DNA of 43,540 nt from the NCBI GenBank assembly GCA_964487525.1, contig CAZAQC010000001.1, forward strand, positions 1-43,540, read 5' to 3'. The DNA comes from UBA2177 sp964487525. GTDB taxonomy: Bacteria; Patescibacteriota; Dojkabacteria; SC72. The translations under genes were made by a program, and so were the position numbers. Under the pieces are notes generated by a model. It ran no database searches and was not told the origin of the DNA. It saw nothing but the letters and a program-made list of their open reading frames with translations. Shown here piece after piece: positions 14,981 to 23,910 of this stretch. Every line of letters starts with the position of its first letter. Position 1 is the stretch's first letter.

Positions 14981-16876
14981 TTAAATGTCTAAATTAGCCT
15001 TAGTGGCATGCATTTGTATAAATCTTCTTCTAGGAGGAACTTCATTCCCCATCAACATTTCAAATACTTTCTCTGCTTCCTCTGCATCATCTATCTCAAC
15101 TTTCTTAAGTACTCTTGTTTCAGGATTCATAGTAGTTTCCCACAATTGATCAGGATTCATTTCTCCTAATCCCTTGAATCTATTTTCTACTGGAACTTTA
15201 CCTTCTAATTTAGCTTTCTTTACAAAAACCTCTTTTTCACCATCACTAATGAAATAGTATTTCTTCTTCCCTATCTCAACCTTGTGTAAAGGAGGTTGAG
15301 CTACATAGACATAACCCTGTTCAATTAACGGTCGAAAGAATCTAAAAAGCAATGTCAATACCAATGTTGTAATATGTAGGCCATCTACATCTGCATCACT
15401 CATAATTACAATCTTGTGGTATCTTAACTTAGAGACATCTAAAGTGTCACCTATTCCCACTCCTAGTGCAGTCGTAACATCATTAAACTCATTATTTAAA
15501 AGCACTCTATCTACCCTATATTTATGTGTATTCATAATTTTACCTCTTAAAGGTAAAATTGCTTGAGTATGCCTATCCCTACCCTGCTTAGCGGATCCAC
15601 CTGCAGAGTCACCCTCTACGATGAATAGTTCACTATCCTTTGGATCTTTACTTGTACAATCTGCTAATTTACCTGGTAAGGTGGTTGATTCTAAAGCATT
15701 CTTCCTTATGACTGCATCTCTTGCAGCCTTTGCTGCGGCTTTTGCTTTGTTAGCTAGTACTGCCTTCCCGATTATATTTTTAGCATCTTGTGGATGCTCT
15801 TCAAAATATACCAAAAGCTCATCTCTAACTACCTTTCCAACAATACCCTTTACCTCGGGATTATTTAATTTAATTTTTGTTTGTCCTTCAAATTGTGGAT
15901 TTGCAACTTTTACAGAGACAACAGCAGTCAACCCTTCTCTTACGTCGTCTCCACTTAATGTTCCACCTAAGCCCTTTAATAAATCTACCTTCTGAGCATA
16001 TGTATTAATTGCACTAGTGATGGCAGTNNNNNNNNNNCCCTCAGGATTTACAATATTGTTTGTATAGCATCTAACATCCTCTTCCATACTGTCTGTGTAT
16101 TGCAAAGCAACTTCTACAACAACATCCTCTTCCTGTTTGTTCATGTAGAAAGGATCTTCTCCTATGGACTTACTATCTATATTTAAAAATTGTACATATG
16201 ATTTAATTCCATCCTCAAAATACAGGTCGTATCTTCTTGTTTTTGAGGTACTCTCGTCTATTACAGATATTCTAAGTCCTGCAGTTAAGTATGCGTGTTG
16301 CCTACATTTTTTTGTAATTGTATTAAAATCAAAAGTTGTTTCTGTAAATATTGTGGAATCAGGTAAGAAGGTATGCTCTGTTCCTGTCTCTGTAGTGTCT
16401 CCTATTTTCTTAACAGGAGCTTTAGGTATTCCTCTTTCATACTTCTGTTCATATATTCCACCTTCAAACTTAACTGTAGTTAACATCCATTCAGAGAGAG
16501 CGTTAGTACACTTCATACCTACACCGTGTAAACCACCTGATACCTTGTAAGCACCCTGTTCAAATTTACCACCTGCATGAAGATTGGTCATTACTGTTTC
16601 TAGTGTGGAAACTTTTGTTTCTGGATGTATGCCAACTGGTATTCCTCTTCCATTATCTCTTACAGTTATGGATTTGTCTTTGTTTAGTATTACCCAAATA
16701 TGTGTACAGAAACCGGCAATTGCTTCGTCAACGGAGTTGTCTAAAATTTCAGTAAATATATGGTGTAAGCCATTTGCATCGGTAGAACCGATGTACATTG
16801 CTGGTCTTCTCCTAACAGCCTCCAACCCTTTTAATACTTGGATATCGGACACCTTGTATTGAGATTTGGCAACCAT
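14981..16876 (-). CDS. gyrB: DNA gyrase subunit B
   Basis: About 630 residues, with ten N near residue 280. ATPase (GHKL) motifs: EILDNSVDEAIAG, DNGRGIPVGIH and GGLHGVGMK. The TOPRIM domain shows FIVEGDSAGGSAKQGRDR and DADVDGLHITT, and the end reads NRFKGLGEMNPDQLWETT. GyrB hydrolyses ATP to drive strand passage through GyrA. At the gap the frame reads NNIVNPEGG-, then TAITSAINTYA; the family normally has GGTHxxGF there, so about 25 nt are missing rather than 10, which also keeps frame. The length is that of short gyrases without the proteobacterial insertion. It follows the delta-prime-like gene by 64 nt on the same strand and leads the gyrB - small gene - gyrA unit. Confidence 0.97.
   Translation of the reverse strand: MVAKSQYKVSDIQVLKGLEAVRRRPAMYIGSTDANGLHHIFTEILDNSVDEAIAGFCTHIWVILNKDKSITVRDNGRGIPVGIHPETKVSTLETVMTNLHAGGKFEQGAYKVSGGLHGVGMKCTNALSEWMLTTVKFEGGIYEQKYERGIPKAPVKKIGDTTETGTEHTFLPDSTIFTETTFDFNTITKKCRQHAYLTAGLRISVIDESTSKTRRYDLYFEDGIKSYVQFLNIDSKSIGEDPFYMNKQEEDVVVEVALQYTDSMEEDVRCYTNNIVNPEXXXXTAITSAINTYAQKVDLLKGLGGTLSGDDVREGLTAVVSVKVANPQFEGQTKIKLNNPEVKGIVGKVVRDELLVYFEEHPQDAKNIIGKAVLANKAKAAAKAARDAVIRKNALESTTLPGKLADCTSKDPKDSELFIVEGDSAGGSAKQGRDRHTQAILPLRGKIMNTHKYRVDRVLLNNEFNDVTTALGVGIGDTLDVSKLRYHKIVIMSDADVDGLHITTLVLTLLFRFFRPLIEQGYVYVAQPPLHKVEIGKKKYYFISDGEKEVFVKKAKLEGKVPVENRFKGLGEMNPDQLWETTMNPETRVLKKVEIDDAEEAEKVFEMLMGNEVPPRRRFIQMHATKANLDI
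16028..16037. other. Assembly gap (10 N) inside gyrB
   Basis: The gap falls on the conserved GGTHxxGF loop. Comparison with the family pattern predicts about 25 missing bases (8 codons plus one base). The frame is kept with either 10 or 25. Confidence 0.95.
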
Positions 16877-16940
16877 ATTTTCTAGCCTTTGTAATTTAAA
16901 TTTCGTGTTCTGGAACTATATATTTTACACGGTTTCAGTC

Positions 16941-17624
16941 TTAATGTGAAGCATTCAACTGAACCATCATAGCCTCTAAAGTTAGTCTCCTATTACAGTT
17001 AGCAGAAATTTTTTCTCTGCTATTTTGAATAATTTTTAAAAAACCCATATTCCTTTTTGAGCTATCAATATTACCATTTTTAATATCTAATTCAAGTTTT
17101 TCTTTAAAGAGTCTTTCAATATCATTTATCAATTCAAGTGAAGAAGACTTCTCTTTTGAATACTTCTCTACAATATTGAATTGATCTAAAAGATTCATGT
17201 CTAAGATATCTTTGTTTTCATTGTCAATTACACTATCCAAAGTATTTAATTCCTTAGCAGAGTAAATCACCTGCCCTCTTGACCTTATGGTTGGTAAAAG
17301 ATTTCTTTCATTATCAACACATAGGATATATATGGAGTACTTGGAAGTATCTTCTAAAGTTTTTAGAAGTGCATTTTGTGCCTGTGTAGTTAATTTCTGA
17401 GATTGAGATATTATTCCAACCTGTATACTTTCTTCAAATGGTCTGTAAACCATCTCTTTTTGAAACACCTTTATCTCCTCTATCCCTATACTATTTTTTT
17501 CCAAAGGATCTAATATATGGATGTCAGGAGATTGTTGGATATCTTTTTTAAAAAGCCTCTTAAGCAAGGCTTGTAATTGAAGCTTTTGAGCCTCCTCAGA
17601 TTTACTAACCATAATATATGTCAT
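16941..17624 (-). CDS. holB: DNA polymerase III delta-prime-like clamp-loader subunit
   Basis: 227 residues. The centre reads KLTTQAQNALLKTLED, then IRSRGQVI: the sensor-1 helix and SRG motif of clamp-loader AAA+ subunits. The Walker A region expected near the N-terminus is absent, as in delta-prime, which does not bind ATP. It is shorter than the approximately 330 residues of the E. coli protein, mostly from a reduced C-terminal collar domain. The subunit helps load the sliding clamp on DNA. The start at 17624 is fixed by TAGAAT at 17631-17636 ending 6 nt upstream. Its divergent neighbour is pilB; gyrB follows after 64 nt. A truncated DnaX-like gene is less likely because no P-loop is seen. 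Confidence 0.8.
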   Translation of the reverse strand: MTYIMVSKSEEAQKLQLQALLKRLFKKDIQQSPDIHILDPLEKNSIGIEEIKVFQKEMVYRPFEESIQVGIISQSQKLTTQAQNALLKTLEDTSKYSIYILCVDNERNLLPTIRSRGQVIYSAKELNTLDSVIDNENKDILDMNLLDQFNIVEKYSKEKSSSLELINDIERLFKEKLELDIKNGNIDSSKRNMGFLKIIQNSREKISANCNRRLTLEAMMVQLNASH

Positions 17625-17630
17625 ATCTTG

Positions 17631-17636
17631 ATTCTA
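17631..17636 (-). promoter_or_regulatory. -10 box TAGAAT, leaderless start of holB-like gene
   Basis: On the minus strand TAGAAT-CAAGAT-ATG. The same six-base spacer CAAGAT lies between the TATAAT box and ATG of pilD (23141-23155). Confidence 0.6.
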
Positions 17637-17739
17637 CCATATTGAGATGGAACTATACTGTATTGTGTATCTAACCCTTGTTTTTTGTAGGGGTTTAGAA
17701 TAAACTGGATAGAGGTTAATATTAGGATACTGCTGCCCA

Positions 17740-19545
17740 ATGTCTTTAGAGATCTCATTGTTAAAATATCTTCAAACTAAGGGTTTAATAGACGAAGAAA
17801 ATACTAGAAAAATTCTGGTTGAAAGAAGTCGTACCCAAAAATCAGAGGAAGCAATCATAAGGGAATTCGGAATTGTAGATAATATGGAGATAGCGAAAGC
17901 TAAATCGGAGATATTTGGAATTCCATTTGTTGATTTGACGACCCTATCTATAAATGAAAGTATCATTGCGGAGGTAAGTATAGATAATCTACATAAATAC
18001 AAAGCTGTTCCTTTTGAGAGAGGACAGGATTTTGTAAAAATAGCTTTAGAGGATCCATTTGATGTTCAAGCTACACAAGCTTTACAGAGAAGATATCCTC
18101 CTAATACTAAAATTCAGGTATACATTGCAACAAAAGAAGGTATAGATTCAATATTGGAAAGAAGAGTTGGTGATGTAATGAGTTCTGAGGTAACTGAAGC
18201 ATTAGAAGATGTAGATGTTCCAGTTACAGAGATAAGTGAAGATCCAAATCTTTTTTCAAGTACGGACCTATCAAATGCTCCAGTAGCAAGAATTGTTAAC
18301 TCCATGCTTCAGTATGCTGTTACATCTAAAGCTTCAGATATCCATATTGAGCCGATGGAAAAAAGGGTAAGGGTAAGATTCAGAATATCTGGTGTAATGA
18401 CAGAAAGATTGACTCTTCCTAAGAATCTTAATCCTGCAATTGTATCTAGAATTAAAATTCTTTCAAATCTTAAAATTGACGAGAGAAGAATTCCTCAAGA
18501 TGGACGATTTCCAATCAAGATTGGGAATACAAAGATAGACCTTCGTGTTTCTGTAATGCCTACTGTTCAAGGGGAAAAGGTTGTTATGAGATTGTTAGAG
18601 TCTGAAACTACAGATATTACTTTGGAAAGTACCGGATTAAGAGGAAATGCATACAAGATATATTTAGATGCATTAACAGTAACCAATGGTATTGTCTTAA
18701 TAACAGGACCTACCGGTAGTGGTAAGACTAGAACTTTAGCATGCTCCTTAATTAAGGTGAATGATCCAAAGGTTAATATAATATCTCTTGAGAATCCTGT
18801 AGAAATCAGAATCCCAGGAGTAACGCAGATTCAAATAAATCCCGATGTTGGACTTACATTTGCTTCCGGTCTTAGATCTGTGTTGAGACAAGACCCAGAT
18901 ATTGTGATGGTTGGAGAGATCAGAGATGAAGAAACTGCTCAACTTGCTGTCCAAGCGTCTCTGACGGGTCACTTGGTACTCTCCACTTTGCATACTAACA
19001 GTGCTCCTGCTGCAATACCAAGACTACTAGATATGGGTATCGAGCCATATCTTCTAGCATCTACTATTCGTGCAATAGCAGCCCAGAGATTACCAAGAAA
19101 AATTTGTCCTCATTGTATAGAGGCATATCCTGCTACTCCAGAAGTTGTAAAGAGTATTCTAGAAGTTATGAAAGGTGCAAAGGACTTTGACCTTATAGAG
19201 TATCTAAAGAGAGTAGCTTCATCTAAAAGAGCCGAAAATAGTAAAGAAACATTAATTCTAAGACCTCCTGAAGTAGGACCTGATGGTCAACCGGTAATAT
19301 TTCTTTACAAGGGAAAGGGTTGTGACAAATGTGGAGGCTCTGGATATAGTGGAAGAATTGGTATATTTGAAGTCCTTGATGTTAATGAAAAAATTAGTAG
19401 AATGATAATGGAAAATGTAACAGATGCAGAAATAAGAGATGTTGGTATGCAGCAAGGAATGTTAACAATGATACAAGATGGCTTCCTAAAGGCATTAGAA
19501 GGAGTTACTACATTGGAAGAAGTCTTGAGGGTTTCAAAAGAGTAA
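17740..19545 (+). CDS. pilB: Type IV pilus extension ATPase PilB (GspE family)
   Basis: 601 residues. N-terminal GSPII_E_N-type domain (about 1-140), then the hexameric secretion ATPase core: Walker A GPTGSGKT near residue 325, the Asp-box region following it, Walker B with VGEIRDEETA, the His box LTGHLVLSTLHT, and a zinc site CPHC ... CDKC (about 460-535). PilB hydrolyses ATP to drive pilin polymerisation through PilC. It starts the plus-strand pilus locus; pilT follows after 21 nt. A GATACT element 8 nt before ATG and a TAGAAT at 17696-17701 are candidate -10 boxes. The zinc site distinguishes it from PilT. Confidence 0.95.
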   Translation: MSLEISLLKYLQTKGLIDEENTRKILVERSRTQKSEEAIIREFGIVDNMEIAKAKSEIFGIPFVDLTTLSINESIIAEVSIDNLHKYKAVPFERGQDFVKIALEDPFDVQATQALQRRYPPNTKIQVYIATKEGIDSILERRVGDVMSSEVTEALEDVDVPVTEISEDPNLFSSTDLSNAPVARIVNSMLQYAVTSKASDIHIEPMEKRVRVRFRISGVMTERLTLPKNLNPAIVSRIKILSNLKIDERRIPQDGRFPIKIGNTKIDLRVSVMPTVQGEKVVMRLLESETTDITLESTGLRGNAYKIYLDALTVTNGIVLITGPTGSGKTRTLACSLIKVNDPKVNIISLENPVEIRIPGVTQIQINPDVGLTFASGLRSVLRQDPDIVMVGEIRDEETAQLAVQASLTGHLVLSTLHTNSAPAAIPRLLDMGIEPYLLASTIRAIAAQRLPRKICPHCIEAYPATPEVVKSILEVMKGAKDFDLIEYLKRVASSKRAENSKETLILRPPEVGPDGQPVIFLYKGKGCDKCGGSGYSGRIGIFEVLDVNEKISRMIMENVTDAEIRDVGMQQGMLTMIQDGFLKALEGVTTLEEVLRVSKE

Positions 19546-19566
19546 ATTTTTGGTATAACTATATAT

Positions 19567-21231
19567 ATGGATCAAAATACTGCCCAAAATAATAATGTTC
19601 AATTTAGCTATCCTGATTTTTCCAATGGAAATGCAACTCCTGTAAATAATAATCAGGTAGTTCCAAATGATGGAGATCAAAAAAAGATAGATGACCTAAA
19701 GAAAAGCTTAAATGATTTAGTTGCAAAAGATCCAGTTCCTCAAGTTGTATCCCCTCTGCGACCTGTTTTAGAAGGAAAGAAAGAGGATGTAAAAACTGAG
19801 CAACCAAAAGTAGAAGAAACACCTTCCTCTTCCTATGTTTTAGAACCTAAACCAGTACCTGGTTTTGAAAAAGAAGTGCCTACATCAGACATATCAGATA
19901 TAGCTGCTAGTATAGCTCCTCCAAGTGAAGAAGAATTTGATCCCCTACCCTCTGACTTACCAAAGTTTAGAGAGACATTGGACAGTATAATGCCAGATTT
20001 TAAGAAACCTAAGGCTATGGAAAGGGATCCTAAGAATGACAATTTAGCAAAACCAATAGAAAAAGATGCAGAACCAAGAGAAAATTTAATTAAAAAAGAT
20101 TTGAGAGAACCTGAGAAAAAGAACGATCAAGAAAGTATTAAGGTTGTTAATGAGCTTATCAATAACGGTGGACTGTCTATGGAAAAATTGTTAGCAGAGG
20201 CAGTTAATAGAAATGCTTCTGACTTACATTTAACTGTTGGCTATCCCCCAATAATTCGTATAGATGGAGAATTAATTGATTTAGATGAGAAAATAATAAA
20301 TCCAGAAGATGCAGAAGAATTAATATTCTCAGTTTTAACAGATGAAAGGAAAGAGCTTTTGGAAGTAAATAGAGAAATAGACTTCGCATATACCTTTGAA
20401 GGTGTTTCAAATGCTAGATTTAGGGTGAATGCATATTATGCAATGAGGAACCTTTCTGCTGCCTTTAGATTGATTCCTTCAAGAGTTAGAACCATTGAAG
20501 AGCTTATGCTCCCTCAAATGTATCATCAATTTGCTAAATTAAAACAGGGATTAGTATTAGTGACTGGTCCTACTGGTCATGGAAAGAGTACAACCCTTGC
20601 AGCTATACTTGAAGATATTAATAGAACAAGATTTTGCCATATAGTTACAATTGAAGATCCAATTGAGTATGTGTTTGAGGGAAAGAAAGCATTAATAGAT
20701 CAACGAGAAATGAACGATGATACACACTCTTGGAATATTGCATTGAGAAGTGCATTGAGACAGGATCCAGATGTGATCTTGGTTGGTGAAATGAGAGACT
20801 TTGAAACAATAGCTTCTGCAATTACTTTGGCAGAGACAGGACATCTTGTATTTGCAACTCTACATACGAACAGTGCATCTCAGACTTTGGATAGAATAAT
20901 TGATGTATTCCCAGAGAATCAACAACAGCAAGTAAGAACACAAATTTCTAATACATTAGAAGCTGTAGTCGCACAAAGATTAATACCTCTTGATAAGGGA
21001 GGAAGAAGAGCAGTTTCTGAAATAATGTTGAATAATGCTGCAGTAAGTAATCTAATTAGAGAAGGCAAGATGCACCAGGTAGATAATGTAATTAGAACAA
21101 GCTCAGATATTGGAATGGTATATTTGGAGAAATCTCTAGTCACTTTAGTTAGAGAAGGTGTTATCTCTGTACAAAAAGCTCAGGAGTATGCAGTACATCC
21201 TGAGGAAGTTTTAAGATTATTAAAGATGTAA
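19567..21231 (+). CDS. pilT: Pilus retraction ATPase PilT with long disordered N-terminal extension
   Basis: 554 residues, about 200 more than a standard PilT. Residues 1-205 are P/E/K/D-rich and lack order (many PKPVPG- and KKDLREPEK-like runs). The core begins at LLAEAVNRNASDLHLTVGYPP, followed by Walker A GPTGHGKST (about 335-343), the VGEMRDFETI Walker B/Asp region, ETGHLVFATLHT and a C-terminal AVSEIMLNNAAVSNLIREGK segment typical of PilT. No zinc site is present. It powers pilus retraction by depolymerising pilin. TATAAC lies 7 nt before the ATG, so it may also have its own promoter. pilC starts 3 nt after its stop. The extension is unusual and may tether the ATPase to PilC or other parts (inference). 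Confidence 0.93.
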   Translation: MDQNTAQNNNVQFSYPDFSNGNATPVNNNQVVPNDGDQKKIDDLKKSLNDLVAKDPVPQVVSPLRPVLEGKKEDVKTEQPKVEETPSSSYVLEPKPVPGFEKEVPTSDISDIAASIAPPSEEEFDPLPSDLPKFRETLDSIMPDFKKPKAMERDPKNDNLAKPIEKDAEPRENLIKKDLREPEKKNDQESIKVVNELINNGGLSMEKLLAEAVNRNASDLHLTVGYPPIIRIDGELIDLDEKIINPEDAEELIFSVLTDERKELLEVNREIDFAYTFEGVSNARFRVNAYYAMRNLSAAFRLIPSRVRTIEELMLPQMYHQFAKLKQGLVLVTGPTGHGKSTTLAAILEDINRTRFCHIVTIEDPIEYVFEGKKALIDQREMNDDTHSWNIALRSALRQDPDVILVGEMRDFETIASAITLAETGHLVFATLHTNSASQTLDRIIDVFPENQQQQVRTQISNTLEAVVAQRLIPLDKGGRRAVSEIMLNNAAVSNLIREGKMHQVDNVIRTSSDIGMVYLEKSLVTLVREGVISVQKAQEYAVHPEEVLRLLKM

Positions 21232-21234
21232 TAA

Positions 21235-22446
21235 ATGAAAAAATTTAGATACTCAGCAAGAGATACAAACGGCAAGGTTATTGAGGGAGAGATAGAAGCC
21301 AGGGATGCCAATGCAGTTGCAGATATATTGCATGATAGAGGTTTAATAGTTGCCTCTGTAAAAGAAGGTTTGGGATTTGATCTTGAAAAATTAAGTGAGA
21401 TTAACATTGGTGGAATTCCAATGAAAGATAAAGTCATCTTTATGAGGCAGATGTCCACAATGGTTAGTGCAGGTCTTCCATTGACTAGATCTTTAGAAAT
21501 AATGGTACAACAGGCATCAAATCCGCTTTTTAGAAGAGTATTACAAAATGTTCTTAAATCTATAGAGTCTGGAAAGACATTGGCAGATTCTTTCAGAGAA
21601 CAAGAAGAGGTACTTGATGATATTACATTGAACCTTATAGAGGCAGGTGAAGAGAGTGGTAATTTAGAAGTAGTATTAGGTAAATTAGCCATAGAGTTAG
21701 AAGAGAAAAACACATTAAGTAGTAAGATTAAATCTGCAATGATTTATCCAGCAATAATACTTCTTGTCATTATAGCTGTTGTAATATTAATGATGTTTGT
21801 TCTTGTTCCTTCAATGGCAGAAATATATAAAGATTTTGACGCTGAGTTACCTTTTGCTACTAGGCTTCTTATGAATATGAGTGATTTCTTTGTTAATTAT
21901 TGGTGGGCCGTAATAACTGTGATTTTAGTTCTGATTGCTGGTTCTAAGTATTACTTAGATACACCAAAAGGTAAAAGAAATTTCGACAAATTAATTCTTA
22001 AAGTTCCCATTATTGGCGGAATAATTACCAAAATGCAATTATCCCAATTCACAAGAATTTTGGCTTTGCTTCTAGGAAGTGGATTATCAATTATCAAGGC
22101 TATAGAGCTTACAGCACAGTCTTTGAGTAATGAAATGTTTAGAGATACTTTGATGGAAGCTAAGGATGAAGTAGAGAAAGGTGGTCCTTTAGCTATACCT
22201 ATTGCAAGGAGTGAATATTATCCTCTTTTAGTTAGTAGTATGATTGCAGTTGGAGAAGAAACAGGAGAAATTGATACTGTTTTGACTAAAGTATCTGAGT
22301 ACTACAAAGAGGAAGTGAATACTGCTACTAGTAACTTGTCTTCAATCTTAGAACCAGTTTTTCTTATAATAATGGGCTTGGCAATAGGATTTATTGCTAT
22401 GGCTGTATATATGCCTATGTTCCAACTTTCGTCGGCAATTGGTTAG
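21235..22446 (+). CDS. pilC: Type IV pilus inner-membrane platform protein PilC (GspF family)
   Basis: 403 residues, normal length. Two T2SSF domains (about 65-190 and 270-395), each with the conserved MRQMSTMVSAGLPL and LLGSGLSII patterns, and three membrane spans at about 170-195, 220-240 and 375-400. PilC sits in the membrane, is rotated by PilB/PilT and inserts or removes pilin subunits. The start is ATG 21235, 3 nt after pilT, so translation is probably coupled. The protein ends close to the family's C-terminal span. A 65-nt gap precedes the first pilin gene. Confidence 0.95.
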   Translation: MKKFRYSARDTNGKVIEGEIEARDANAVADILHDRGLIVASVKEGLGFDLEKLSEINIGGIPMKDKVIFMRQMSTMVSAGLPLTRSLEIMVQQASNPLFRRVLQNVLKSIESGKTLADSFREQEEVLDDITLNLIEAGEESGNLEVVLGKLAIELEEKNTLSSKIKSAMIYPAIILLVIIAVVILMMFVLVPSMAEIYKDFDAELPFATRLLMNMSDFFVNYWWAVITVILVLIAGSKYYLDTPKGKRNFDKLILKVPIIGGIITKMQLSQFTRILALLLGSGLSIIKAIELTAQSLSNEMFRDTLMEAKDEVEKGGPLAIPIARSEYYPLLVSSMIAVGEETGEIDTVLTKVSEYYKEEVNTATSNLSSILEPVFLIIMGLAIGFIAMAVYMPMFQLSSAIG

Positions 22447-22511
22447 GGTATTGACATGGAAGTTAAAGTTATGTAATTTATAGGTAATTAAATTAATACT
22501 GTCTAATTCAT

Positions 22512-23078
22512 ATGAGAAGGAGATTTTACGAAGCATTTACACTAGTAGAAATGCTAATTGTTATGGGTATCCTTATAATCCTTATGGTTGTAGGTATAAC
22601 CGCTGGAAGATTTGCTATTAACAGAGCTAATGATGTAGCCCATCAGAATGCTGCTGATCAGATATATCAAGGATTACAAGCATACTATACTGATGAGAGA
22701 CAGTTTCCAACTGCTACAACAGTAGATTTGCTCATAGGAGATGCGGGAGCTTGTGATGTTGCTACAAATCCTTTATGTAAATATATGGACTCAGGAGCCT
22801 TTAAAGGTGGAACAGAAGCGACATATTATTACTATGTTGAAACTACTGCGAGACAATCAGTTTTGGTATGTGTGACACTTGGAGGTGCTGATGATGAATT
22901 GGAAAGAGGAATATATTGTAATGGAAATGGTTTTGGAGATGCAGAGTTAGCAATAGGAGCTACTTCAACAGGAGCAGATGTTACTGGAAACTCAGTGCCT
23001 TTTGAAGAGGGTTCAGTCATTTACGAATCTATTACAGGAACAACAGGTGCTGATTGGGATGGTAAGGCCTGGTTGTAA
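22512..23078 (+). CDS. Type IV pilin, probably the major subunit
   Basis: 188 residues. A short basic leader MRRRFYEA, then FTLVEMLIV: cleavage before Phe9 with Glu at +5 of the mature protein, the class III signal of type IV pilins. The usual Gly at -1 is Ala. The hydrophobic helix reaches about residue 32. The C-terminal part holds two Cys pairs and a YYYYVE ... VCVTLGGADDELERGIYC segment shared with the pilin at 23911-24495. It is followed by a strong terminator (23101-23126), so the pilB-pilT-pilC-pilin transcript ends here. Being the only pilin in the ATPase operon hints that it is the abundant subunit; this is inference. Confidence 0.85.
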   Translation: MRRRFYEAFTLVEMLIVMGILIILMVVGITAGRFAINRANDVAHQNAADQIYQGLQAYYTDERQFPTATTVDLLIGDAGACDVATNPLCKYMDSGAFKGGTEATYYYYVETTARQSVLVCVTLGGADDELERGIYCNGNGFGDAELAIGATSTGADVTGNSVPFEEGSVIYESITGTTGADWDGKAWL

Positions 23079-23100
23079 GAAATTATTAAATTGTTCTAGG

Positions 23101-23127
23101 AACCCCTCTTTGGAGGGGTTTTTCTTT
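23101..23127 (+). terminator. Intrinsic terminator after the first pilin gene
   Basis: AACCCCTC (23101-23108), loop TTTG, GAGGGGTT (23113-23120), then TTT-C-TTT. A perfect 8-bp stem, rich in GC for this genome. It splits the pilus locus into two transcription units. Confidence 0.9.
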
Positions 23128-23140
23128 CGTTAATATAATA

Positions 23141-23146
23141 TATAAT
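23141..23146 (+). promoter_or_regulatory. -10 box TATAAT, leaderless start of pilD
   Basis: TATAAT-CAAGAT-ATG: only six nt separate the box and the start codon, so the mRNA probably begins at or next to the ATG. It drives the second pilus operon. Confidence 0.65.
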
Positions 23147-23152
23147 CAAGAT

Positions 23153-23902
23153 ATGATCATCATATATATTTGTATATTCTTCATAGGAGCTTCAATAGCG
23201 AGTTTTTTAAATGCTACTCTGTATAGAATAGAGAATGGATATAAATATCCTGAAATAGTTGAATTGGGATCCCACTGTGAGAAATGTAAACATATGCTCA
23301 CTTGGTATGAACTAATTCCAATATTTGGATATATATTTATTAAAGGTAGATGTACATCCTGTAAAAAGAAAATAGATATATACTATCCTCTGTCAGAGTT
23401 ATTCCTTGGTACTATCTTTCTTCTTTTCTTCCTCTACTCTATCACTTGGTATATATGGATAATAATCATTTTCCTTTTTCTTCTTTCTTACCACGATATC
23501 AAATACAAAGCTGTGCCTCAAAATATGGTTCATGTATTTCTTCTAGTATGTACTCTTTTGTTTTTTCTTTTCGCTTTTAATATTGCAAACCTTTACTTCC
23601 CGTTAATAATTACCCTCTCTCTACTTGTTATTAATCTGTTTAAAAAATCTTTTGGTATGGGAGATATATTGGTATTACTTGGACTTGGAGTATTCCTTAA
23701 TTACGAAGAATATTTAGTAATGTTTTGGTTAGGGATAATGATTGCCCTACTCTATTCTGTAATATGGATAATGAAAAAGAAGGTAGATATTAAAAAAGCC
23801 AAGGTAGCAATGTTACCATTCTTTTCCATATCCTTTTCAATAGCTATCCTTTATGAAGAAAAGATATATGATTGGCTTCTTAAATGTATGAGAATATGGT
23901 AA
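23153..23902 (+). CDS. pilD: Prepilin peptidase PilD (A24 family)
   Basis: 249 residues, polytopic. The N-terminal region has the SFLNATLYRIE block and a cytoplasmic zinc-like loop with CEKC and CTSC pairs (about 43-80), as in methylating prepilin peptidases. Catalytic aspartates are in SYHDIKYKAVP and GMGD (about residue 172). It cleaves the prepilin leader and probably N-methylates the new N-terminus. The five pilins in this locus have Ala, not Gly, at -1, so the substrate pocket should be adapted to that. It starts the second pilus unit; the next pilin overlaps or follows its stop within 8 nt. Confidence 0.93.
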   Translation: MIIIYICIFFIGASIASFLNATLYRIENGYKYPEIVELGSHCEKCKHMLTWYELIPIFGYIFIKGRCTSCKKKIDIYYPLSELFLGTIFLLFFLYSITWYIWIIIIFLFLLSYHDIKYKAVPQNMVHVFLLVCTLLFFLFAFNIANLYFPLIITLSLLVINLFKKSFGMGDILVLLGLGVFLNYEEYLVMFWLGIMIALLYSVIWIMKKKVDIKKAKVAMLPFFSISFSIAILYEEKIYDWLLKCMRIW

Positions 23903-23910
23903 ATTTAAAT

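Noticed and set aside
14981..16876. Topoisomerase IV subunit ParE instead of GyrB
   Set aside because: The paired A subunit carries a GyrA-box-like QHRGGKG and pinwheel repeats.
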